From positions 1 to 6,681 of the forward strand of contig VFZQ01000304.1 in NCBI GenBank assembly GCA_016871135.1: 6,681 nt of DNA, in the 5' to 3' direction. Of this stretch, positions 1-6,373 are shown piece after piece. The stretch is from Acidobacteriota bacterium. Its GTDB lineage: Bacteria > Acidobacteriota > Terriglobia > Bryobacterales > Bryobacteraceae. The position numbers were made by a program, and so were the translations under genes. The notes beneath the pieces are model-generated. The model saw only the letters and a program-made list of their open reading frames with translations, did not search any database and was not told the origin of the DNA. The number at the start of each line of letters is the position of its first letter. Position 1 is the first letter of the stretch.

Positions 1-957
1 AACCCTGAGATGAGCCTCGCTCCGTGCGCGGTGAAGCTGGCGGAATTGCTCGGCAAACCCGTGACGATGGCCAGCGATTGCATCGGCGCCGGTATCCCCA
101 AGCCCGCTCCCGGCGAAGTCGTGCTGCTTGAAAACCTTCGCTATCACAACGAAGAAGAAGGCAACGATCCCGAGTTCTCCAAGCAACTCGCCTCGCTGTG
201 CGATGTTTATGTCAACGACGCGTTCGGCACCGCGCACCGCGCGCACGCATCGACCGTCGGCATGATCTCCTTCGTTCCGCAAGCGGCCGCGGGCCTGCTG
301 ATGGACAAGGAACTGCAATGGCTCGGCAAGGCGACGCAGAACCCCGATCGCCCGTGCATCGCGATTCTCGGCGGCGCGAAAGTTTCGGACAAGATCGAAG
401 TCATTCAAAATCTCTCGAAGGTCGTCGACAAGCTTGTCATTGGCGGCGCGATGGCTTACACGTTCTTGAAGGCTCGCGGCGAAGGGACCGGCAAATCGCT
501 GGTCGAAGACGACAAGCTAGAACTCGCGGCATCGTTGATGGCCTCGCTCGGCGACAAGCTGATGCTGCCGACCGATCACGTTGTCGCCGAAGAGTTCAAA
601 GCCGACGCGCCGAACGAAGTTGTCACAGCGATCCCCGATGGCAAGATGGCTCTCGACATCGGCCCCGCAACAATCGCGGCTTACGAAGCGGCCGTTGCGA
701 GTGCCAAGACGATCATCTGGAACGGCCCGATGGGCGTGTTCGAAATGAAGCCGTTCGATAAGGGTACGATGGCCTTGGCCAACGCCGTCGCCAACTCCGG
801 CGCGGTCTCGGTTGTCGGCGGCGGCGATTCGGAAAAAGCGATCAAGGTGGCCGGCGTGTCGAACAAGATCACACACGTCTCGACTGGCGGCGGCGCATCG
901 CTTGAGTACCTCTCCGGCATCGAACTGCCCGGAGTGGCCGCACTGACTGAAAAATGA
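1..957 (+). CDS. pgk: Phosphoglycerate kinase, 5'-truncated by window edge
   Basis: Phosphoglycerate kinase transfers the acyl phosphate of 1,3-bisphosphoglycerate to ADP, giving ATP and 3-phosphoglycerate in the cytosol (glycolysis, reversible). The reading frame is open from base 1. The 318 visible residues correspond to about four-fifths of a normal protein of roughly 395-400 residues, so the first ~80 residues, including the substrate-binding RADLNVP-type motif, lie outside the window; the first visible ATG at base 10 is internal. Motifs seen in order: VVLLENLRYHNEEE, VNDAFGTAHRAHAST (N-domain), ILGGAKVSDKIEVI (start of the C-domain nucleotide site), IWNGPMGVFE, GGGDSEKAI and the C-terminal hinge/phosphate loop STGGGASLEYL. 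No frameshift or missing key motif is visible. The TGA stop overlaps the ATG of the next gene (ATGA), which indicates co-transcription and translational coupling. The promoter is not in the window. Confidence 0.98.
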   Translation, partial: NPEMSLAPCAVKLAELLGKPVTMASDCIGAGIPKPAPGEVVLLENLRYHNEEEGNDPEFSKQLASLCDVYVNDAFGTAHRAHASTVGMISFVPQAAAGLLMDKELQWLGKATQNPDRPCIAILGGAKVSDKIEVIQNLSKVVDKLVIGGAMAYTFLKARGEGTGKSLVEDDKLELAASLMASLGDKLMLPTDHVVAEEFKADAPNEVVTAIPDGKMALDIGPATIAAYEAAVASAKTIIWNGPMGVFEMKPFDKGTMALANAVANSGAVSVVGGGDSEKAIKVAGVSNKITHVSTGGGASLEYLSGIELPGVAALTEK

Positions 958-1802
958 TTGATTCGCTCCGAGTCGCGGCCCGAACGGTTGCAAGCCAGCC
1001 GGGCCGGACATCGGAGAACGTCGATCGAATCGCCGAGTACATTCACGGCGATGCCGAGCTGTTTCTCTTCCCCGAACTCTCGATCACCGGCTTCATACCC
1101 AATCATCCCGAGTCGAATCACGAACGCTGGCTGCGCGAAGCGCTTGCGTTCGCGCGCAGCATCGCCGAACCGCTCGATGGCCCGGCCGTCCAATCGCTCA
1201 AAGCTCTCGCGCGAAGCCGCAACATCTTCATCGCCGCCGGACTGCTCGAGGACGCTGGCAACACGCTCTACAACACACACGTTCTGATCGGCCCCGAAGG
1301 CCTTGCTGGCGCGTGGCGCAAGATGCACATTCCGATGTTTGAGATGCCTTTCTACAACGGCGGCCCGGCGCCGAAAGTCGCCGACACACCGCTTGGCCGC
1401 ATCGGCGTCAACATCTGCTTTGACGCTTTGATTCCCGAATCAACCAGACTGCTCGCCGTGCAGAACGCCGAGATCGTTCTCTTCCCTTTCGCCGCCGATC
1501 CGGCGCACGGCTGGGCCGAATGGGCGCGTGTCGCGCTGCAATCACGCTGCCAGGAGAACGGCGTCTTCGGCGTTGCGGTCAACTACGAAGGAGCGGTCGA
1601 AGCCTGCGGCGTTTCGCAGCGATTCCCCGGCGGCAGCTTGTGTATCGGGCCGCGCGGCGACGTCATCGGCGAACACCAATCGGTTTACGAAATCCGCCGC
1701 GAAGATCTACAAGCCGCGCGCGGCGAGCCCGAGTATCTCTACCGTTTCCGCCGCCCCGAACTCTATGGCCCGCTCGCTATGCCGAGCCATGAAACGGATT
1801 GA
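954..1802 (+). CDS. Nitrilase-superfamily carbon-nitrogen hydrolase
   Basis: A 282-residue protein of the carbon-nitrogen hydrolase (nitrilase/amidase) family, normal in length. Such enzymes cleave non-peptide C-N bonds (amides, N-carbamoyl compounds, rarely nitriles) through a cysteine thioester. The triad is complete: Glu41 in FPELSITGF, Lys123 in WRKMHIP and Cys155 in GVNICFDALIPE. The second family glutamate region is plausible around residues 128-135, but I do not assign it. The WRKMHIP and GVNICFD contexts resemble N-carbamoyl and omega-amidase type branches more than true nitrilases; the substrate cannot be read from sequence. No signal peptide or membrane segment is seen, so it is probably cytosolic. 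The start ATG at 954 is chosen because it overlaps the pgk stop in an ATGA junction; no strong Shine-Dalgarno precedes it, which fits coupling to pgk. Its 3' end overlaps the opposing transporter gene by 26 bp. A role in repair or recycling of a damaged metabolite is possible but only inferred. Confidence 0.93.
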   Translation: MIDSLRVAARTVASQPGRTSENVDRIAEYIHGDAELFLFPELSITGFIPNHPESNHERWLREALAFARSIAEPLDGPAVQSLKALARSRNIFIAAGLLEDAGNTLYNTHVLIGPEGLAGAWRKMHIPMFEMPFYNGGPAPKVADTPLGRIGVNICFDALIPESTRLLAVQNAEIVLFPFAADPAHGWAEWARVALQSRCQENGVFGVAVNYEGAVEACGVSQRFPGGSLCIGPRGDVIGEHQSVYEIRREDLQAARGEPEYLYRFRRPELYGPLAMPSHETD

Positions 1803-2490
1803 AGTCGGTTTGGTCGTCGAACACGTCGACGCCTTCGGCCTTCTTCAGGAAGTTGACCACAAGGTAGGTTACGGGCGTCGCCAGCGCTTCGTAGCCGACC
1901 TTGACCAGATAGCCGGTGACGATCAGATCCTTGATCATGTTGCCATCGATGCGGCCCCAGAACGCGATGGTCATGACGATGATCGTGTCGACCAATTGGC
2001 CAACCGCTGTTGAGGCGATCGTCCGCATCCACAGATACTTTCCGCCCGTCAGGACTTTCATCTTCGCGAGCGTGAACGCATTCGCGAACTCGCCGCACCA
2101 GTAGGCGATCAGGCTTGCGACGACCAACCGCGGAAGGAATCCGAAGATCGATTCGAACGCGGCCTGGTTTGTCCAACCGGGCGCTGGCGGCAGCATGGTG
2201 ATGAACATGCCGAGCGCGGTCAACAGGCTCATCGAGAGGAACCCGAGCCAGATCGCGCGGCGGCTGCCTGCGTAACCGTACACTTCGGTGAAGATGTCAC
2301 CGAAGATGTAGGTCACCGGGAACAGCAACTGCGCGCCGCTGAGAATGATGTCGATCCCCGCGAAGTGGCCGAAGTAACAGAGCTTCGACGCAACGAGGTT
2401 CGAGATCAACAACACAACCACGAAGAAGCTCAGGCAGAGCTCGTAGTATTTGAAATGGTGCAGTGGAGAAAGGTGTTTGAGCAACGTCAC
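1777..2490 (-). CDS. yhhQ: Queuosine precursor transporter (YhhQ/VUT family, former DUF165)
   Basis: A 237-residue hydrophobic integral membrane protein matching the vitamin-uptake-like YhhQ family, which imports queuosine precursors (preQ0/preQ1 in E. coli) for modification of tRNA wobble position 34. Visible family features are a first membrane helix at about residues 17-37 ending in ISNLVASK, the motif FPVTYIFGDIFTEVYGY at 57-73, a helix at about 80-100, and SLIAYWCGEFANAF at 126-139, followed by two or three more hydrophobic stretches (including the QLVDTIIVMTIAFWG region). The C-terminal tail is polar and short. The start is GTG at 2490-2488, overlapping the TGA stop of gpmI (GTGA, four bases); no ATG lies near a suitable position, so coupled translation from GTG is the best reading. 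It is the last gene of the eno-gpmI operon and its TAG stop lies inside the opposing amidase gene. Family assignment is firm; the exact substrate is inferred from the family. Confidence 0.93.
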   Translation of the reverse strand: MTLLKHLSPLHHFKYYELCLSFFVVVLLISNLVASKLCYFGHFAGIDIILSGAQLLFPVTYIFGDIFTEVYGYAGSRRAIWLGFLSMSLLTALGMFITMLPPAPGWTNQAAFESIFGFLPRLVVASLIAYWCGEFANAFTLAKMKVLTGGKYLWMRTIASTAVGQLVDTIIVMTIAFWGRIDGNMIKDLIVTGYLVKVGYEALATPVTYLVVNFLKKAEGVDVFDDQTDFNPFHGSA

Positions 2491-4007
2491 GAAGAGACTC
2501 GCATATCGCTGCCCGTCATCTCGGGCGGCTTTGGTAAGCCTAGCAGACCGAGGATGGTCGGCGCGATATCGCGGAGCGAGCCGTCTGTGCGCAGCGGTTT
2601 CGCGTTCTCGCCCACAATGACGAACGGCACGGGGTTCGTTGTGTGATACGTGTGCGGGCCTTTGGTGACGGGATCGATCATCGTCTCGGCGTTACCGTGA
2701 TCGGCGGTGATGATCCATTGGCCGCCGTGTTGCTTCAGCGCCTGCTGAATGCGGCCGAGCATTGCGTCGCACGTCTCGCACGCCTTGACGGCGGCTTCGA
2801 ACTTGCCGGAGTGCCCGACCATGTCGGGGTTGGCGAAGTTGACGACGATGACGTCGAAGTCGGCGCGTTCGATGCCTTTGACGACGACGTTGCAGACGCC
2901 TTCGGCCGACATCTCGGGCATGAGATCGTAGGTCGCGACTTTCGGCGACGCCACCATCTCACGCTCTTCGCCATCGAACGGTTTTTCAACACCGCCGTTG
3001 AAGAAGAACGTCACGTGCGGATACTTCTCGGTCTCGGCGACTCGTAACTGCTTGCGCGAATGCCCGGCGAGGATGCCGCCGAGGATGTTCGTGTGCGACT
3101 CGGGCTTCAACACAGTGTTGACCGCGTACGACTTGTCGTAGACGGTCATCGTTGTGTAGTGCAGATCTTTCGGCGCTTGCGAGGCATAGGCCGGCAGATT
3201 TTCGCCGAAGCCTTTGAGCACCATCGTCAACTCGCGGCCGCGGTCGGCGCGGAAGTTGAAGAAGAGCACGGCGTCGTTGTCTCGGATGGTCGCGTTGTCG
3301 AAGGCAACCGGCTCGATGAACTCGTCGGTCACGCCTTTTTCGTAGCTCGCTTGGATGGCGCTGACGGGATCGGACGCTTTCACGCCGTCGCCATGCACCA
3401 ACGCGCGGAAGGCCTTTTCGACGCGCTCCCAACGCTTGTCGCGGTCCATCGCATAATAACGCCCGGAGACGCTGCCGATGCGGCCCACGCCGATCTCGGC
3501 CATCTTCGCGAGCAGCTCGCGCATGAACCCGATGCCTGTGTCGGGCGGTGTGTCGCGACCGTCGATGAAGGCGTGAACGACCACGTCCTCAACGCCGCCG
3601 CGCTTGGCCATATCGAGCAGCGCGTAGAGATGCGTGTTGTGCGAGTGCACGCCACCATCGCTAACGAGGCCCAGCAGATGCAGCCGTTTTCCGCGCGCGT
3701 GCTTCACGGTCTCTTGCAAAGTGGGATCGCTGACGAAGCCATCGTTGCGCACCATCCAATCGAGGCGGGTGATGTCCATCTGAATCACGCGGCCGGAGCC
3801 GATGTTCAAATGGCCCACTTCGGAGTTGCCCATCTGGCCGTCGGGCAGACCGACGTACTCGCCGGAGGTGTAGATCAGCGTGTTCGGAAAGTCGCGGATG
3901 AAGCTGTCGAACACAGGCGTGTTCGCCGCGAGAACCGCGTTACCCTCGACGGCTGTGGAGTGCCCCCAGCCATCGAGGATCGTGAGGATAACGGGCTGTT
4001 TGGCCAT
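2487..4007 (-). CDS. gpmI: 2,3-bisphosphoglycerate-independent phosphoglycerate mutase
   Basis: Interconverts 3-phosphoglycerate and 2-phosphoglycerate through a phosphoserine intermediate and two Mn2+ ions; alkaline-phosphatase superfamily, cytosolic, glycolysis and gluconeogenesis. The protein is 506 residues, matching the family size of about 510. Key residues are visible: Asp12 in LTILDGWG, nucleophile Ser62 in QMGNSEVGHLNIG, the substrate-binding SDGGVHSH and FIDGRDTPP motifs, GRYYAMDRDKRW, NFRADRGREL in the transferase domain, then NFANPDMVGHSG (metal Asp and His) and TADHGNAETM plus a following HTYHTTNPVP segment in the phosphatase domain. All expected metal ligands appear present. The ATG at 4007-4005 shares one base with the eno stop codon (TAATG), and the TGA stop overlaps the GTG of the transporter gene, so it is the middle gene of a tightly coupled operon. 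No dedicated strong ribosome site is seen, consistent with translational re-initiation. Confidence 0.98.
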   Translation of the reverse strand: MAKQPVILTILDGWGHSTAVEGNAVLAANTPVFDSFIRDFPNTLIYTSGEYVGLPDGQMGNSEVGHLNIGSGRVIQMDITRLDWMVRNDGFVSDPTLQETVKHARGKRLHLLGLVSDGGVHSHNTHLYALLDMAKRGGVEDVVVHAFIDGRDTPPDTGIGFMRELLAKMAEIGVGRIGSVSGRYYAMDRDKRWERVEKAFRALVHGDGVKASDPVSAIQASYEKGVTDEFIEPVAFDNATIRDNDAVLFFNFRADRGRELTMVLKGFGENLPAYASQAPKDLHYTTMTVYDKSYAVNTVLKPESHTNILGGILAGHSRKQLRVAETEKYPHVTFFFNGGVEKPFDGEEREMVASPKVATYDLMPEMSAEGVCNVVVKGIERADFDVIVVNFANPDMVGHSGKFEAAVKACETCDAMLGRIQQALKQHGGQWIITADHGNAETMIDPVTKGPHTYHTTNPVPFVIVGENAKPLRTDGSLRDIAPTILGLLGLPKPPEMTGSDMRVSS

Positions 4008-5293
4008 TACCGCTTGAAGGCCTTTCGTCCCGCGTAGCGCGCCGATGAGCCGAGCTCTTCTTCGATGCGCAGCAGTTGGTTGTACTTGGCGATGCGGTCG
4101 GTCCGCGAGGCCGAGCCGGTCTTGATCTGGCCGGTCGACGCGCCGACGGCGAGGTCGGCGATGAAGGAGTCTTCGGTTTCGCCGGAGCGGTGCGAGGAGA
4201 TCGAGGTGTAGCCGGCGTTGTGCGCCATGGCGATCGACTCGAGCGTTTCCGTCAGAGTGCCGATCTGGTTGACCTTGATCAGGATCGAGTTGGCGATGCC
4301 ACGCTCGATGCCCATTTGCAGGCGCTTGGTGTTAGTGACAAAGAGATCGTCGCCGACGAGCTGGATCTTGTTGCCGAGGACTTCCGTCATGAGCTTCCAG
4401 CCGTCCCAATCGTCTTCGGCCATGCCGTCTTCGATCGACACGATCGGGTACTTTTCGCACAGGCCGGCCCAGAATTTGACCATGCCTTCGCGGTCGTACT
4501 CGCCGCTCTTGGACTTCTTCATCACGTACTTCTGGGTGTCCTTGTCGTAGAGTTCGCTCATCGCCGGATCGAGCGTGATCGAGATCTGCTCGCCGGGCTT
4601 GTAGCCGGCCTGCGTGATCGCTTCCATGACCACTTCGAGCGCTTCTTCGTTGGACTTCAGATTCGGAGCGAAGCCGCCTTCATCGCCGACGGCGGTGGAG
4701 TAGCCCTTTTTCTTGAGCACCGATTTCAGGGTGTGGAACACTTCGGCGCCCCAGCGGAGGCCTTCGGCGAACGACGCCGCGCCGTGCGGCGCAACCATGA
4801 ACTCTTGCAGGTCGACGGAGTTGTCGGCGTGCGCGCCGCCGTTGATGATGTTCATCATGGGCACGGGCAGCAGGCAGGCGTTGACACCGCCGAGGTAGCG
4901 ATAGAGCGGCGTCATCTGGCTCTGCGCGGCGGCGCGGGCGGTGGCCATCGACACGGCGAGGATTGCGTTGGCGCCGAGGTTGCCCTTGTTGGGCGTGCCA
5001 TCGAGGGCGATCATCTTGCGGTCGACGTCAGCCTGGCGCGTGGCGTCCATGCCGAGCAGAGCGGGCGCGATGTGGCCGTTGACGTTGGCCGCGGCTTTCT
5101 GCGTGCCTTTGCCGAGATAGCGGCCTTTGTCGCCGTCGCGGAGTTCGGCGGCTTCGTGTTCGCCGGTGGATGCGCCGCTGGGAACGGCGGCGCGGCCGAA
5201 GGAGCCATCGGCCAGATGGACATCGGCCTCGACGGTTGGATTCCCGCGGGAGTCCAGGATTTCTCTACCTACAACCTTGACGATATCGGTCAT
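4007..5293 (-). CDS. eno: Enolase (phosphopyruvate hydratase)
   Basis: Dehydrates 2-phosphoglycerate to phosphoenolpyruvate using two Mg2+ ions; cytosolic glycolytic enzyme, in many bacteria also a degradosome partner (not inferable here). At 428 residues it is full length. Motifs in order: REILDSRGNPTVE at 10-22, the mobile loop PSGASTGEHEA with Ser42, NIINGGAHADN, the general-acid region VGDEGGFAPNL, metal ligands in ITLDPAMSELY (Asp), SIEDGMAEDDWDGW (Glu) and QLVGDDLFVTN (Asp), catalytic Lys in ILIKVNQIGTLTET, ISSHRSGETED, and RIAKYNQLLRIEEELG. No catalytic residue is missing. DPAMSELYDKD differs slightly from the more usual D-x-A-x-SEFY form but keeps the Asp. It is the first gene of the eno-gpmI-transporter unit. 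The start ATG at 5293-5291 is the family-typical one (M-T-D-I-V-K); the preceding ribosome site is weak, a purine stretch AGAAAGAGAAA ending about 10 bases upstream of the ATG. Confidence 0.98.
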   Translation of the reverse strand: MTDIVKVVGREILDSRGNPTVEADVHLADGSFGRAAVPSGASTGEHEAAELRDGDKGRYLGKGTQKAAANVNGHIAPALLGMDATRQADVDRKMIALDGTPNKGNLGANAILAVSMATARAAAQSQMTPLYRYLGGVNACLLPVPMMNIINGGAHADNSVDLQEFMVAPHGAASFAEGLRWGAEVFHTLKSVLKKKGYSTAVGDEGGFAPNLKSNEEALEVVMEAITQAGYKPGEQISITLDPAMSELYDKDTQKYVMKKSKSGEYDREGMVKFWAGLCEKYPIVSIEDGMAEDDWDGWKLMTEVLGNKIQLVGDDLFVTNTKRLQMGIERGIANSILIKVNQIGTLTETLESIAMAHNAGYTSISSHRSGETEDSFIADLAVGASTGQIKTGSASRTDRIAKYNQLLRIEEELGSSARYAGRKAFKR

Positions 5294-5525
5294 GCTAACG
5301 GGTGTTTCTCTTTCTGTATGTTTTGGATTGGGCGTATGCGAACGCGGCGAGCGGCGAAGCGGTCATGCTCTCGAACTGGGAGGAGACTCCTATTTTCTCA
5401 CAGCGGCGAGGGTTTCGACTCTTCGGTGGCGGCGGTGCTACGGAATTTTGGGCACACTACGCGGGCCGTGCCCGGAACTGCCTCTCCGGCTCGCCAAGTT
5501 TTAGGTCGATTTTAGCGCCCGAAGG
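5294..5525 (-). promoter_or_regulatory. Leader/promoter region of the eno operon
   Basis: 232 bases between the stop of the orphan gene and the eno start, both on the - strand. The eno promoter should lie here if eno is not simply read through from the upstream gene. I find no clear pair of -35 and -10 boxes. TAAAAT (minus-strand reading, at + 5508-5513) is a possible -10 with no good -35. Other visible structure: an 11-bp palindrome AGGAGACTCCT at 5381-5391 that could bind a dimeric regulator, and a small GC hairpin CGGGC-CGT-GCCCG at 5462-5474 without a T-run. No RNA gene or reading frame of its own is recognised. Confidence 0.35.
5381..5391. repeat. 11-bp palindrome in the eno leader
   Basis: AGGAGACTCCT is a perfect inverted repeat of two 5-bp arms around one central base, lying about 90 bases upstream of the eno start. 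It is too tight to form a hairpin, so a protein-binding half-site pair is the only obvious use. A chance occurrence in 232 bases is quite possible. Confidence 0.3.
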
Positions 5526-5539
5526 TCATTTTCTTCGGG
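5518..5539 (-). terminator. Stem-loop spanning the stop codon of the orphan gene (possible terminator)
   Basis: Seven-base perfect arms (CCCGAAG and CTTCGGG) surround an eight-base loop. On the - strand the loop contains the TGA stop of the gene at 5526-6176. The stem could form after translation ends and slow transcription, but no T-run follows it on either strand, so a classical intrinsic terminator is not supported. If it is weak, transcription may continue into eno. Confidence 0.35.
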
Positions 5540-6176
5540 GTACGCTGCCCTTGCGAGGCGTATTGTCGACGCTTTGGACCGGCTTGCGGACGGGTTCGGG
5601 CGCCGGAGCGGGTTTTGAGGGCTCCGGTTCGGACGGTTCCGGGACCTCATGTGTGACTAAGTCCAGCATTTCGCTCATGATCTGGGAGGCTTCCGAGGAA
5701 ACGGGGAGGGCCTGGAGTTTACGGATAATATCCATGATGCGATTGATTTCGCGGGTGTAATGGCGCGCGCGGGCCTCGAGTTGGTGCACGGTTTTCGAAG
5801 CTTGTTCGGCCAGGAGGTGGAGTTCTTCGTGGCCGTGCTTGACGGAGCTCTGGTTTTTGATCAACCACATCTGGCGGTCGATGTCGGAGTTGGCCAGATT
5901 GCTCAGACGATGGGCGCGCCACATGGCGTCGGCGAGCAGGCCGACCATGGCGGCTTCGGCGAAGTTGCGCGGATTGAACTGGTCGCTGAGGGCGGTTAGC
6001 ATGGCCGCGTATTGGACCTGGGCTTCGTGGCCGAGGGTGGAAACGTGTGCGACCCACATTCCGTGCTTGACGCTGGCTTGGCGGCAGCGTTCGAGACCTT
6101 CGGGCGTTTTCGGACCCTTGGATTTGGCACCGTTGATGCGGGCCTGTTCGGCTTTGGACAACTTTTCATTTTCCAT
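5526..6176 (-). CDS. Orphan-family hypothetical protein with NGAKSKGPKTPEG N-terminal signature
   Basis: A 216-residue soluble protein of unknown function. Residues ~11-40 carry a basic signature, RINGAKSKGPKTPEG followed by a KHGM segment. I recognise this from an uncharacterised family that occurs in many copies in acidobacterial and some planctomycete genomes (usual form NGAxSxGPxTPEGKxxSxxNAxxHGL). Residues ~70-105 form a predicted helix with AEAAMVGLLADAMWRAHRL. Residues ~115-160 are charged and helical, possibly coiled coil, with ARARHYTREINRIMDIIRKLQ. From ~175 the tail is proline/glutamate rich (EVPEPSEPEPSKPAPAPEP) and ends in a basic PRRK. There is no signal peptide, membrane segment or enzyme motif. 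The start ATG at 6176-6174 is well supported by AGGAG six bases upstream. It lies 232 bp upstream of eno on the same strand. The basic N-terminus suggests nucleic-acid binding, but this is only inference. I do not assign a function. Confidence 0.85.
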   Translation of the reverse strand: MENEKLSKAEQARINGAKSKGPKTPEGLERCRQASVKHGMWVAHVSTLGHEAQVQYAAMLTALSDQFNPRNFAEAAMVGLLADAMWRAHRLSNLANSDIDRQMWLIKNQSSVKHGHEELHLLAEQASKTVHQLEARARHYTREINRIMDIIRKLQALPVSSEASQIMSEMLDLVTHEVPEPSEPEPSKPAPAPEPVRKPVQSVDNTPRKGSVPRRK

Positions 6177-6182
6177 GATTTA

Positions 6183-6187
6183 CTCCT
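6183..6187 (-). promoter_or_regulatory. Strong Shine-Dalgarno for the orphan gene
   Basis: On the - strand the sequence CAGGAGTAAATCATG places AGGAG six bases before the ATG at 6176. This fixes the start codon and is clearly stronger than the ribosome sites of the operon genes. Confidence 0.75.
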
Positions 6188-6195
6188 GAAATAGC

Positions 6196-6233
6196 GAAGG
6201 GCCCCGGACGCATTTTGGCGTCAGAGGCCCTTC
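6196..6233 (-). promoter_or_regulatory. Long stem-loop in the 5' leader of the orphan gene
   Basis: Outer arms GAAGGGCC (6196-6203) and GGCCCTTC (6226-6233) pair perfectly over 8 bp. After a 3x3 internal loop, GACGC (6207-6211) pairs with GCGTC (6218-6222) around the hexaloop ATTTTG. The element sits between the candidate -10 and the ribosome site of the orphan gene, with only eight bases between the stem and AGGAG on the - strand. It could be a 5' mRNA stabiliser, an attenuator-like element or a protein-binding site. As a terminator it is weak: on the + strand only CAGTTTTAG follows, and no + strand gene precedes it. Confidence 0.6.
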
Positions 6234-6242
6234 TACAGTTTT

Positions 6243-6248
6243 AGTATA
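6243..6248 (-). promoter_or_regulatory. Candidate -10 box for the orphan gene
   Basis: The - strand reads TATACT, five of six bases of the sigma-70-like TATAAT, about 10 bp before the stem-loop, so a transcript would begin almost at the foot of the stem. No good -35 is found at 16-18 bp spacing. A TTGACG at 6256-6261 looks like a -35 but is only 7 bp away, so the pair is not a standard promoter. Confidence 0.25.
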
Positions 6249-6278
6249 GCGCGGGCGTCAACTCACTAAGCGGTTAGC

Positions 6279-6294
6279 TGGCGGCTTGGCGGCT
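6279..6294. repeat. Tandem 8-bp direct repeat
   Basis: TGGCGGCT occurs twice head to tail. It lies about 30 bp upstream of the candidate -10 of the orphan gene on the - strand, so it could be a regulatory site or simply slippage. No further copies are seen next to it. Confidence 0.35.
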
Positions 6295-6373
6295 GTAGGT
6301 ATTTGATTCTAAAAGGTTGGAGTTTATTTTTGAGAGTTGTGAATGGCTTTTACTATTTTTGTAGTTTTTGACT

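Noticed and set aside
681..1328. 215-codon - strand frame opposite pgk and the amidase
   Set aside because: It spans two well-conserved + strand genes antisense and shows no domain.
3060..4037. 325-codon open frame on the + strand opposite gpmI
   Set aside because: Antisense shadow of gpmI with biased composition (A, V, H, D) and no recognisable domain or ribosome site.
4076..5515. 479-codon open frame on the + strand opposite eno
   Set aside because: It lies antisense to a fully conserved enolase, and its translation is low-complexity and rich in V, G, A, D, R and H, typical of a shadow frame in GC-rich DNA. No family is recognised.
5302..5760. 152-codon + strand frame covering the eno leader and the end of the orphan gene
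   Set aside because: It begins in the eno leader and runs antisense to the orphan gene; the glycine/serine-rich middle is the complement of the proline/glutamate-rich tail. No family similarity is recognised.
6196..6233. Rho-independent terminator on the + strand
   Set aside because: The stem is good, but only four T follow after an ACAG interruption, and no + strand gene ends upstream of it.
5518..6233. Orphan gene as a transposon bounded by inverted terminal repeats
   Set aside because: The two stem-loops share only short GAAG/CTTC ends and are not inverted copies of each other; no flanking target duplication is visible.
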